Below are positions 1 through 5,664 of a stretch of DNA of 5,664 nucleotides, piece after piece. The position numbers were made by a program, and so were the translations under genes. The DNA is from an uncultured Eggerthella sp. GTDB taxonomy: Bacteria; Actinomycetota; Coriobacteriia; Coriobacteriales; Eggerthellaceae. The DNA is taken from the NCBI GenBank assembly GCA_902470405.1, contig CABRGJ010000074.1, positions 1-5,664 of the forward strand. The letters run 5' to 3'. Each line of letters begins with the position of its first letter. Position 1 is the first letter of the stretch. The notes below the pieces were generated by a model. The model made no database searches, was not told the origin of the DNA, and saw nothing but the letters and a program-made list of their open reading frames with translations.

Positions 1-676
1 CTGCATCCAGCTCGGATTCGGCTCGATCGCCAATGCGATCGCAGAAGGCCTCAAGGCACGCAAGCATCTGGGTGTGCATTCGGAGATGTTCAACGATGCG
101 ATGGCCGAACTGCAAGAACTAGGCGTCATCGATAACAGCCGCAAGAGCTACCTGCCAGGCGTTTCTGTTGCTGGATTCGCATCGGGCCAGCAGTATCTCT
201 ACGATTTCATCGACCATAATCCCGGCATGTTCTTCACGCCTTATTCTCATGTGAATAACCCCGACTTCATCCGCCTGAACGACAACATGGTATCCGTGAA
301 TTCCGCAGTGTCGGTCGATCTGACCGGCCAGGTATGCGCTGAGAGCATCGGCGCGCGCCAGTATTCGGGTACGGGCGGACAGGTCGACTTCATCCGCGGC
401 GCGACCTTAGCGAAGAACGGCAAGGCGATCATTGCGATGACCTCTACCACGAAGACCAAGAATGGCATCGTGTCAAAGATTGCTCCGATGCTGGCACCTG
501 GTAGCGTCGTAACCTCTTTGCGTACGGACGTTCAGTATTTCGTGACCGAATATGGTTGCGTGAACTTGATGTACTGCGACATCCCCGAGCGTACGCGTCG
601 CCTTATCAGCATCGCGCACCCCGATTTCCGTGACGAGCTTACCTTCGAAGCGAAGAAGCTGGGGTATTTATACTAG
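1..676 (+). CDS. Acetyl-CoA hydrolase/transferase family CoA-transferase (Cat1/4-hydroxybutyrate CoA-transferase-like), C-terminal part
   Basis: Partial gene whose start lies before the window; the open frame enters at base 2 and gives 224 residues up to TAG at 674-676. Family members move CoA between acetyl-CoA and short acids such as butyrate, 4-hydroxybutyrate or succinate in the cytoplasm of fermenting bacteria. Visible signatures are IQLGFGSIANAI at the entry, GVHSEMFND around visible residues 25-32, SVNSAVSVDLTGQV, the glycine-rich CoA-site segment GTGGQVDF (visible residues 123-130), and the C-terminal VTEYG...ISIAHPDFRDEL. By family analogy the Glu of HSEM (codon 83-85) is the likely catalytic glutamate that forms the glutamyl-CoA thioester. 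The C-terminus looks complete. The acid substrate cannot be read from this half, so I name only the family. It converges with the MBL-fold gene, 42 bases away. The internal GTG at 74 is not the start, because family homology continues upstream of it. Confidence 0.9.
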   Translation, partial: CIQLGFGSIANAIAEGLKARKHLGVHSEMFNDAMAELQELGVIDNSRKSYLPGVSVAGFASGQQYLYDFIDHNPGMFFTPYSHVNNPDFIRLNDNMVSVNSAVSVDLTGQVCAESIGARQYSGTGGQVDFIRGATLAKNGKAIIAMTSTTKTKNGIVSKIAPMLAPGSVVTSLRTDVQYFVTEYGCVNLMYCDIPERTRRLISIAHPDFRDELTFEAKKLGYLY

Positions 677-702
677 GTCGCGTAACCTAAACCGAAGGAA
701 TA

Positions 703-730
703 GAAAGGAAATACGATCTTATTTCCTTTC
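703..730. terminator. Perfect inverted repeat between convergent genes, possible bidirectional terminator
   Basis: Arms GAAAGGAAATA (703-713) and TATTTCCTTTC (720-730) are exact reverse complements, 11 bp with a 6-base loop. The repeat sits 26 bases after the CoA-transferase stop, and its right arm overlaps the last codons and stop of the convergent MBL gene. The position fits a shared terminator. However, the stem is AT-rich and neither strand has a clean T run after it, so termination is inferred from position and symmetry only. Confidence 0.4.
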
Positions 731-1519
731 ATCGAGATAGAGGAGCTGCGCTTTCACGCTACGAAAAGCCGGATCGCGCAGCTCCGGATCGAGACCCACA
801 TATACCGCGTCTACAAGCGCATCAGCATCGCGCTCTACCCCATTGGCAAGCGCATCTTCGATCTGCTGCAGGCGATCGAGGCGGTGCTCGCGCGTGGCTT
901 CAATCGCAGCCATTGGGTCTTCGATCGGGTATCCATGCCCTGGATAGAACACGCGAACATCGTCTTCGCGTACGATCGCTTCAAGCGTGTCAAGCGAGCG
1001 CATGTAATCGCCCAGATTGCCATCAGGATAGTAGACCACGGTCGGACCATGTTTGAACACAACATCGCCCACGAACATGGAACGATCCGCAGGATAGATA
1101 AGTCCCACCGAATCGCTTGAATGACCCGGAAGCAGCACGACCTGCAATTCAGGCCCGTTCTCGAGCGGGCAGAATGAGCCAGGCTGCAAGGTTCCATCGA
1201 AAGGCGCGAACACGCGCACGCCAGTCATATCGCCCAGCTGCTGAGCGCCTTCCGTGTGGTCGGGATGCATGTGCGTACAGACCACCGCACCCACACGCAA
1301 ACCTTGATTCACACAAGCATCGATCACATCGAGCACGTGCTGTCCCGAAGGTGCCGGGTCGATGACGATGCACTCTGGACTTTCCGCTTCAGCCAAGATC
1401 CAGGTATTCGTGCCCGTATAGGTCATAGCGGATGGATTATTGGCGCGAACGCACGAGACGCGATCACTCACAATCCCACCAGGAAATGGCTCTTTATCTA
1501 CGATAAACCCCATGTTCAT
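719..1519 (-). CDS. MBL-fold metallo-hydrolase (LACTB2/glyoxalase II-like)
   Basis: A 266-residue cytoplasmic protein with no signal peptide. It carries the complete metallo-beta-lactamase metal site: THMHPDH (His83, His85, Asp87, His88), His133 in GHSSDS, bridging Asp152 in GDVVF and His195 in PGHG. The N-terminal TGTNTWIL strand, the length and a C-terminal helical extension ending in LLYLDERK resemble the LACTB2-like branch of the family. That branch includes a mitochondrial endoribonuclease and many bacterial proteins labelled hydroxyacylglutathione hydrolase. The sequence supports a zinc-dependent hydrolase but does not settle between an RNA, thioester or other ester substrate. The start is ambiguous between Met1 (1517-1519) and Met3 (1511-1513): the purine-rich GAGAAAGAGAG at 1520-1530 places GAGAG 6 bases before Met3 and GAGAAAG 4 bases before Met1. 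It lies 104 bases downstream of the same-strand Nudix gene and probably shares its transcript, as I see no convincing promoter of its own. Confidence 0.88.
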   Translation of the reverse strand: MNMGFIVDKEPFPGGIVSDRVSCVRANNPSAMTYTGTNTWILAEAESPECIVIDPAPSGQHVLDVIDACVNQGLRVGAVVCTHMHPDHTEGAQQLGDMTGVRVFAPFDGTLQPGSFCPLENGPELQVVLLPGHSSDSVGLIYPADRSMFVGDVVFKHGPTVVYYPDGNLGDYMRSLDTLEAIVREDDVRVFYPGHGYPIEDPMAAIEATREHRLDRLQQIEDALANGVERDADALVDAVYVGLDPELRDPAFRSVKAQLLYLDERK

Positions 1520-1536
1520 CTCTCTTTCTCAAAGCA

Positions 1537-1564
1537 ATGAAGGAGCCTTAAGGGGCTCCTTCAT
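1537..1564 (-). terminator. Strong hairpin in the Nudix-MBL intergenic gap (attenuator or terminator candidate)
   Basis: ATGAAGGAGCC (1537-1547) and GGCTCCTTCAT (1554-1564) form an 11-bp perfect stem with a 6-base loop. On the - strand it lies 59 bases after the Nudix stop and 17 bases before the MBL start. The - strand bases after the stem (ATTGCTTTGAG) are only weakly T-rich, so it could equally be an RNA-processing or attenuation element. On the + strand a T run lies near 1580-1585, but no + gene ends here. Confidence 0.45.
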
Positions 1565-1599
1565 CGATCATGATCACTCTTTTTTCTCGCCTTGCCTAT

Positions 1600-1615
1600 A
1601 AAAGGAGCGATCCTT
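1600..1615 (-). terminator. Weak hairpin plus TTTTAT after the Nudix gene
   Basis: Read on the - strand, AAGGA (1615-1611), a 4-base loop and TCCTT (1606-1602) form a 5-bp stem whose 3' side runs into TTTTAT (1603-1598). It begins only 8 bases after the Nudix stop. The short, partly AT stem makes it a poor terminator by itself. Its 3' arm is complementary to part of the stronger hairpin at 1537-1564. Confidence 0.25.
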
Positions 1616-1623
1616 GCATACTA

Positions 1624-2529
1624 TTAGATCTCTGCATGCAGCACGATCGTGCCATCATCCTTGCGGACTGGCTTGAACATGATCTTTTTCACCTTCCTGC
1701 GGTTCGAAACGAACTCTTCTGCAGAAGGAGCCTCCGCAATGCGCGTAAGATTGAAGAGCGTCGGGGCAACGACCAGCCAGCGATTCTGATCTGCTTCACG
1801 CACGGCATAGGATGGAGTTACCCAATCTGCGATCTGCGCTTCAGAAGTGTTGTCATCTGCGTACTGACCTTCGGGCATGAGCGCCGAGAAGAAGAAGGTG
1901 TCATAGCGCTTAGGCTCAAAAGTCGGCGTACAGAAATTCGCGACAAGGCCAAGCAGGTCGGTGCGTAGGATAAGATTGCGTTCGACCAGTAGATCAGCGA
2001 AACCGATCTCGTGCGCAACGAGCGCCTCACGGTTCGCATTCCAACTTGGATCAGAAAGATCGGTAACCGTAGAAGTCTCGTCTGGACCCGCCAGCAGCAC
2101 GCCACATTCCTCGAACACTTCGCGAGCAGCTGCCACAACGATACGACGCGCATCGTCTTCAGAAACACCCATCAACTCAGCCCAATCCTTGGGACTTGGT
2201 CCAAACCATGGCAGATCAGGATTCGAGTCGCGCTCATCTACACGCCCACCCGGGAATACGACCGCATCAGGAACGAAATCCATGGTCTTCACGCGGCGGA
2301 GCATGAATACTTCGACCTTCTGGTCGTTCGGAAAATCGGCCGGAAAATCGCCATCGTCAATGCAATACTTCGTATCGCCTGGTTTGGAGTCGCGCACCAA
2401 CATGACCGTTGCGGCAAGCTTTGGTACAGGTGGATTTGGAATCGGATTGTCGAGATGATCGCCGATCGAGGCGAGCACTTTCTCATTCGGGACCGTTTCG
2501 ATAGCGCCGTTTGACATATCAATACGCAT
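1624..2529 (-). CDS. Nudix hydrolase, NUDT19/CoA-diphosphatase-like
   Basis: A 301-residue cytoplasmic protein. The Nudix box is split: FPGGRVDE (residues 92-99) provides the GG...E part and REVFEECG (136-143) the catalytic helix, separated by about 36 residues rather than the usual few. This long insert and the later TPTFEPKRYDTFFF segment resemble NUDT19-like enzymes, which cleave the diphosphate of CoA and acyl-CoAs; metal is bound by the Glu residues of REVFEE. Substrate assignment is inference. The frame also has a GTG at 2551-2553, but it lies just upstream of the ribosome binding site; ATG at 2527-2529 follows GAGAGGAG with a 5-base spacer and is clearly preferred. A TATAAT box lies 51 bases upstream. 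The MBL-fold hydrolase gene follows on the same strand. Nothing suggests truncation. Confidence 0.85.
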   Translation of the reverse strand: MRIDMSNGAIETVPNEKVLASIGDHLDNPIPNPPVPKLAATVMLVRDSKPGDTKYCIDDGDFPADFPNDQKVEVFMLRRVKTMDFVPDAVVFPGGRVDERDSNPDLPWFGPSPKDWAELMGVSEDDARRIVVAAAREVFEECGVLLAGPDETSTVTDLSDPSWNANREALVAHEIGFADLLVERNLILRTDLLGLVANFCTPTFEPKRYDTFFFSALMPEGQYADDNTSEAQIADWVTPSYAVREADQNRWLVVAPTLFNLTRIAEAPSAEEFVSNRRKVKKIMFKPVRKDDGTIVLHAEI

Positions 2530-2534
2530 AAAGG

Positions 2535-2542
2535 CTCCTCTC
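2535..2542 (-). promoter_or_regulatory. Strong Shine-Dalgarno of the Nudix gene
   Basis: GAGAGGAG on the - strand ends 5 bases before ATG 2527-2529. It decides the start, since the upstream in-frame GTG (2551-2553) would leave this site inside the coding region. Confidence 0.8.
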
Positions 2543-2580
2543 AGAATGAGCACGCCAAGTCGCGCGCAAGCTTTTCTTTC

Positions 2581-2609
2581 ATTATATCGGCTTGCTTCCG
2601 TACAAAAAA
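2581..2609 (-). promoter_or_regulatory. Candidate promoter for the Nudix-MBL unit
   Basis: On the - strand a perfect TATAAT (-10) lies at 2581-2586. The hexamer 17 bases upstream (2604-2609) is TTTTTT, a poor -35, and there is no TGn extension. The predicted transcript would start near 2574, giving a leader of about 45 bases to the Nudix ATG. The rest of 2530-2760, between the Nudix and kinase genes, shows no convincing gene and no strong intrinsic terminator; the T6 run at 2604-2609 is not preceded by a clear stem. Confidence 0.55.
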
Positions 2610-2760
2610 CTACAGCGTGACAACAAAGCTTTCAGAAAGACGCCATTTAGAGAGGGAACCAAGGGGTCACCAGAGGAGTCAAGAAAGAGCTCCCTTACTT
2701 TCGCACACCTTAAGACCTTGAAACCTCCGTAAACGCGGACTAAGCACCACTGCAAGACAC

Positions 2761-4698
2761 TCAAGCATTATGACGCGAAGGAAAGACGACTGCGATCGCC
2801 GTCATGATGATGCCCGCAGAGACGGTGAGCAGGATGTAAATGGGATCAGGATCGTGACCTAAGATGAACGTCGAGACAAGCGCGGGCAAGACGCACGTGA
2901 CCACAACTGCGCATACGCCACCAAGGATGCTTGCGAGCGTAGAGCCGCGATCGAAGAGCAGCGATGCAAGCGGTGCGCTGATGAGCCAAGAAACAATGAT
3001 CGCCCACGTCATGGGGTTTTGCAGCGTCGTGATTATGTTCGCGTTGACCTCGGTCCACATGTGAATATTCCAGAATTGGAAGATATCCCACGATGTGATC
3101 GAGACCGATCCAAGCCCTGCCAGCACCACCGACAAGAACGCCGCATAGAGCGTAGTGAGAAAAGCCTGGCGCGGATGCAAGAAGTATGCGGTGATGAGCG
3201 GCGTGAGCGATCCCAACCCGATCGATGAGCCTGCTGTCGAAAGCAATGCGGCGTTTGCTTGGCGCGAACCGTCACGACCGATAAAAAACCACCACGCGAA
3301 CGTCGCTGCCACCACCAGGATGCCAACGATCAGCGCATTGTTGTTCACAAGCGCAAGGCCAAGCAACGAGAACGAGAGCAACGCACCCACATGAGGCACC
3401 GCAAAAGCTGCGAGCGCCACGAGAAGCAGCGCACCCCATAAAGCGGGCGACTCCCATCCCGGCAAGAGGCTGAAGTTGGAGAATGCGACCGAGCTGACTA
3501 GTACGCACCCCAACAATGCCAAGACGCGCATCACGATCGAGAAGCGACTCTTGACAGGGGTCACATATGCTTCTTCATCGTAGTCGTCCATCGACATGCT
3601 GACCGGGCGGTTCTTCTTTCGCTTGCGGTGCAAGTTCAGAGGATACGCACCCGCTTCTTCAGTGTCCTCTTCGATCCCATCGATCTCGTCTTCGTCAAAG
3701 ATGTCCGTATCAGTAAACGTTGCATCGTCTTCATCCGAGCCGATCGCGAGCGCAACCACCTTGGCAAGCTTCTTCACGCCTTGCTTGGCATTGCCAAGCG
3801 CCGGCTTCACATCACGCGCGAACGCATGCACTGACGGATAGCGCCCCTCCTTGTCGGGATCGAGCGCCTTGAAGATCGCGTCGTCAAGCTGTTCGTCAAC
3901 ATCCTTCATGCACAGCGAGGGAATGACGATCTCAGCATCGTAGATGGTATCGAGCGCATCCTCGATACTGTTGGCGCGAAAAGGATTATCGCCACGCGTG
4001 AGCATTTCATACGTGAGGCTAGCGAGCGCCCACTGGTCACAGCGCTCATCCAGTTCTTCGCGTTCCATCTGCTCAGGCGGCATATAGCCGATGGTGCCGC
4101 CCGTCGCCACACCGAAACCGAAACCATCAGCCAAGCGTGCGAGTCCAAAGTCGACCACTTTCACCTGACCATTCGTATTGATGAGCACATTGTCGGGCTT
4201 GATATCGAGGTGAAGCACATGATTCTTGTGCGCCACTTCGAGCGCATGGGAGACAGCTTTGAACACCGCAGCCACCACATCAGCATCGATAGCCTGAGGG
4301 AAGTACTGCATCAGATCCGTGAGCGAGATACCATCAACCAGTTCCATGATGATATAGGCGGTATTGCCCTGGATCTCGAAATCGTAGATCGAGGCGATAT
4401 TAGGGTCGTTCAACAACGCTGCTGTGCGCGCCTCTTCAAGACCAGGGATGGAATTCTTCTCAGCAAAACCAGAATCGAGCATGATGCTGACCGATTCGGC
4501 ATCCGCGTAAGGATTCTGCAGGTTATTGAGCCCTGCGTTGATCTGATCGGCTGAAAGCGTGCGCGTAGATGCATCTTCGAGCGGCAAGCATTTGATGGCG
4601 ACCTCGCGCTGGATGCGCGTATCCCATGCGACGACGACCGTCGCGAAACCGCCCGAACCCGCTTCGTAGGTCGGTTGATATCGATCGAGGATCAGCAC
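2761..4698 (-). CDS. Membrane-anchored eukaryote-like Ser/Thr protein kinase with polytopic C-terminal domain
   Basis: A 645-residue protein in three parts. Residues about 7-300 are a Hanks-type kinase: glycine loop GSGGFATVV (14-22), VAIK with Lys36, helix-C Glu88/89 in LEEARTA, catalytic HLDIKPDN (163-170; Asp165, Asn170), DFG 183-185, GGT 200-202 and PPE 207-209. All catalytic residues are present, but HRD is HLD, so activation-loop control of the RD-kinase type is unlikely. About 45 residues are inserted between Lys36 and helix C. Residues about 321-385 form a linker, first very acidic (TDIFDEDEIDGIEEDTEE), then basic (HRKRKKNR). Residues about 388-640 contain 8-9 hydrophobic segments (about 388-407, 418-452, 455-474, 484-507, 513-534, 563-582, 587-613, 620-639). 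PASTA repeats are absent; the kinase domain should face the cytoplasm. GTG is the chosen start because beta strand 1 begins almost at once. It follows the LarC-like TAA directly; AGGAG is 12 bases away, so translation is probably coupled. Confidence 0.9.
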   Translation of the reverse strand: MLILDRYQPTYEAGSGGFATVVVAWDTRIQREVAIKCLPLEDASTRTLSADQINAGLNNLQNPYADAESVSIMLDSGFAEKNSIPGLEEARTAALLNDPNIASIYDFEIQGNTAYIIMELVDGISLTDLMQYFPQAIDADVVAAVFKAVSHALEVAHKNHVLHLDIKPDNVLINTNGQVKVVDFGLARLADGFGFGVATGGTIGYMPPEQMEREELDERCDQWALASLTYEMLTRGDNPFRANSIEDALDTIYDAEIVIPSLCMKDVDEQLDDAIFKALDPDKEGRYPSVHAFARDVKPALGNAKQGVKKLAKVVALAIGSDEDDATFTDTDIFDEDEIDGIEEDTEEAGAYPLNLHRKRKKNRPVSMSMDDYDEEAYVTPVKSRFSIVMRVLALLGCVLVSSVAFSNFSLLPGWESPALWGALLLVALAAFAVPHVGALLSFSLLGLALVNNNALIVGILVVAATFAWWFFIGRDGSRQANAALLSTAGSSIGLGSLTPLITAYFLHPRQAFLTTLYAAFLSVVLAGLGSVSITSWDIFQFWNIHMWTEVNANIITTLQNPMTWAIIVSWLISAPLASLLFDRGSTLASILGGVCAVVVTCVLPALVSTFILGHDPDPIYILLTVSAGIIMTAIAVVFPSRHNA

Positions 4699-5247
4699 TT
4701 ATCCCACGAACTCCTGCACATAATATTTGATGATGGCAGCAGAAGTAGGCGTGCACAGCTCGCCTTCGAGAAGAGGCGTTGCGCGAGGAATATCTGTGAG
4801 GATCGCAGCCGTAGCCGGAGCAGGAATGTCCATAAGGCCATGAGCGCACTGTATCTTGCCTTCACCTGTCTGGACTGCCGTAGCTGTAATGCGCGTTGGC
4901 TGCAGCACATAGAATGCCGCACAGATCGCAAGGGCGTTTCGAATACCTGCAGCATTACCCACCTCGTGAAAATGCGTCTCATCAACGGCGCATCCATGCA
5001 CCTTCGCTTCAGCCTGCGCAAGGATCGCATACACACCACGCAATTGGGCCTTCAAGGCGTCGTCGATGGTCATCGCGTCGATCGAAGCGTTCACTTCCAC
5101 GATCGAATGATGATGCTTGTCTGCGATGACCGTATGGTTCAAGATGTAGTCGAAACGTTCGCGTTGAGCAGGGGTCATGAGCGCGATAAGACTGTCGAGC
5201 AGTTGCGCGCGCGTTGCGCTCTTAGTGAGATCTAGATGGATTTCCAT
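4699..5247 (-). CDS. Short divergent LarC-like (LarC1/DUF111) protein
   Basis: An 182-residue protein recognisable as LarC, the nickel-insertion protein that metallates the pincer nucleotide of LarA enzymes. The match covers AQAEAKVHG (77-85), HFHEVG (92-97), the GEGKIQCAHG...PAPAT region and EGELCTPTSAAI near the C-terminus, plus HHH at 45-47. It departs from the family in several ways. The N-terminus IHLDLTKSATRAQ replaces the usual D-x-FxGxxGDM type motif. The segment after HFHEVG is NAAGIRNA, where the family usually has an Asp-containing AVDSIVDI-like stretch. The CTP-binding LarC2 half found in full-length LarC is absent; the gene ends at the kinase start. ATG 5245-5247 is preceded by AGGAAA with a 9-base spacer. 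It lies 33 bases after larB. It may be a minimal LarC, or a paralogue with a changed role; family membership is firm, activity is not. Confidence 0.75.
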   Translation of the reverse strand: MEIHLDLTKSATRAQLLDSLIALMTPAQRERFDYILNHTVIADKHHHSIVEVNASIDAMTIDDALKAQLRGVYAILAQAEAKVHGCAVDETHFHEVGNAAGIRNALAICAAFYVLQPTRITATAVQTGEGKIQCAHGLMDIPAPATAAILTDIPRATPLLEGELCTPTSAAIIKYYVQEFVG

Positions 5248-5256
5248 ACTGTATCG

Positions 5257-5262
5257 TTTCCT
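5257..5262 (-). promoter_or_regulatory. Shine-Dalgarno of the LarC-like gene
   Basis: AGGAAA on the - strand, 9 bases before ATG 5245-5247, inside the 33-base larB-larC gap. The gap holds no hairpin or promoter that I can see, which supports co-transcription with larB. Confidence 0.5.
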
Positions 5263-5280
5263 ATCGATCGAGCGCGGATG

Positions 5281-5664
5281 CTAGTTACCCGCGCCATTCG
5301 TCTGCAGATGATTGATGAGATGCGCCTGAAAGCCCGCACCGAAGCCGTTATCGATATTCACAACGCTCACGCCGCTTGCACAGGAGTTGAGCATAGCAAG
5401 GAGCGCTGCCACTCCTCCGAACGACGCGCCATAGCCCACGCTGGTTGGCACTGCGATGACCGGACACGACACCATACCACCCACCACACTGGCAAGCGCG
5501 CCTTCCATGCCAGCAACAGCCACGACCACCTGAGCCTCCATCAGCTCATCCATATGCGCAAGCAAGCGGTGAATGCCTGCGACACCTACATCATAGACAC
5601 GACGAACTTCGTTGCCGAGCGTTTCAGCCGTAAACGCAGCTTCTTCGGCCACCGCCATGTCACT
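5281..5664 (-). CDS. larB: LarB, pyridinium-3,5-biscarboxylic acid mononucleotide synthase, C-terminal part
   Basis: Partial gene; its 5' end lies beyond the right edge. The visible 127 residues begin with [10 protein letters not shown], matching the G-T-S-D substrate-loop motif of this PurE-related family, so the ATG at 5656-5658 is internal rather than the start. Further hallmarks are [54 protein letters not shown] and [11 protein letters not shown]. LarB carboxylates the pyridine ring of nicotinic acid adenine dinucleotide and hydrolyses the phosphoanhydride, the first step of nickel-pincer nucleotide synthesis. The protein is cytoplasmic; family members are about 250 residues, so roughly half is visible. 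It is followed 33 bases later by the LarC-like gene on the same strand. The family match is strong and the sequence shows no defect. Confidence 0.93.
   Translation of the reverse strand, partial: SDMAVAEEAAFTAETLGNEVRRVYDVGVAGIHRLLAHMDELMEAQVVVAVAGMEGALASVVGGMVSCPVIAVPTSVGYGASFGGVAALLAMLNSCASGVSVVNIDNGFGAGFQAHLINHLQTNGAGN

Noticed and set aside
74..76. GTG as the start of the CoA-transferase
   Set aside because: Upstream codons in the same frame encode conserved family sequence (IQLGFGSIANAI), so this is an internal Val codon.
1566..1575. 10-bp palindrome GATCATGATC as an operator
   Set aside because: The palindrome is exact but short and built from the GATC word that is common throughout the window; it is not placed over a recognisable promoter.
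1570..1968. + strand ORF of 132 residues
   Set aside because: It lies opposite the Nudix gene, has no domain resemblance, and its protein looks like a translation of the complementary strand. The + strand ORFs at 1961-2514 and 4675-5235 were rejected for the same reason.
2551..2553. Upstream GTG start for the Nudix protein (8 extra residues)
   Set aside because: The strong GAGAGGAG site lies downstream of it and correctly spaced for ATG 2527-2529.
2543..2584. 13-codon ORF (MKEKLARDLACSF) directly upstream of the Nudix gene
   Set aside because: Its ATG overlaps the TATAAT box, so a transcript from that promoter would start after the ATG. There is no ribosome binding site. A leader peptide is not supported.
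2582..2764. Possible 60-residue - strand ORF overlapping the kinase stop, with TTG start
   Set aside because: It overlaps the kinase TGA in a TTGA arrangement that could permit coupling. However, it has a rare start, no Shine-Dalgarno, no recognisable domain, Cys/Leu/Arg-rich composition, and it runs into the promoter region of the Nudix gene.
5656..5658. ATG as the start of LarB
   Set aside because: The two codons before it read Ser-Asp, completing the family's substrate-loop motif, so the gene continues past the window edge.
1..5664. Mobile elements, CRISPR arrays, tRNA or rRNA genes
   Set aside because: No direct-repeat arrays, transposase-like proteins, terminal repeats or RNA-gene motifs were seen on either strand.

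Overview
The window is a compact bacterial segment with GC a little above half by eye, short intergenic gaps and six protein genes. One gene is on the + strand at the left edge and five are on the - strand. The mix is an acetyl-CoA hydrolase/transferase family CoA-transferase, nickel-pincer nucleotide cofactor genes, and a eukaryote-like Ser/Thr kinase fused to a multi-pass membrane domain. It suggests an anaerobic high-GC Gram-positive, possibly a Coriobacteriia/Eggerthellaceae relative. That is inference from gene content and codon style; no rRNA or other phylogenetic marker is present.

Layout, left to right. Bases 1-676 (+) hold the C-terminal half of a Cat1/AbfT-like CoA-transferase. It converges on 719-1519 (-), a LACTB2/glyoxalase II-like MBL-fold hydrolase; a perfect 11-bp inverted repeat lies between the two. 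Bases 1624-2529 (-) encode a NUDT19-like Nudix hydrolase with a strong Shine-Dalgarno sequence and a consensus TATAAT box upstream. The Nudix and MBL genes are in the same direction, separated by a 104-nt gap with a strong hairpin, and probably form one unit. Bases 2530-2760 hold only that promoter and no convincing gene. Bases 2761-4698 (-) encode the membrane Ser/Thr kinase. Bases 4699-5247 (-) encode a short, divergent LarC-like protein, and 5281-5664 (-) the C-terminal half of LarB.

The right half reads as an operon larB > short larC > kinase. The LarC-like stop codon (TAA) is followed directly, in the same reading frame, by the kinase GTG start. The two ORFs are therefore separated by one stop codon and nothing else. 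LarB and LarC make and metallate the nickel-pincer nucleotide used by LarA-type racemases/epimerases. No larA or larE is visible here. The LarC-like protein lacks both the N-terminal FxGxxGDM-type motif and the usual aspartates after HFHEVG, and it has no LarC2 half, so its role in nickel insertion is uncertain.

The main points of interest are the in-frame LarC-stop-kinase junction, the degenerate minimal LarC, the kinase architecture (HLD instead of HRD, a long insert before helix C, 8-9 membrane segments), a strong excess of the palindrome CGATCG, and a possible alternative-pairing leader ahead of the MBL gene.
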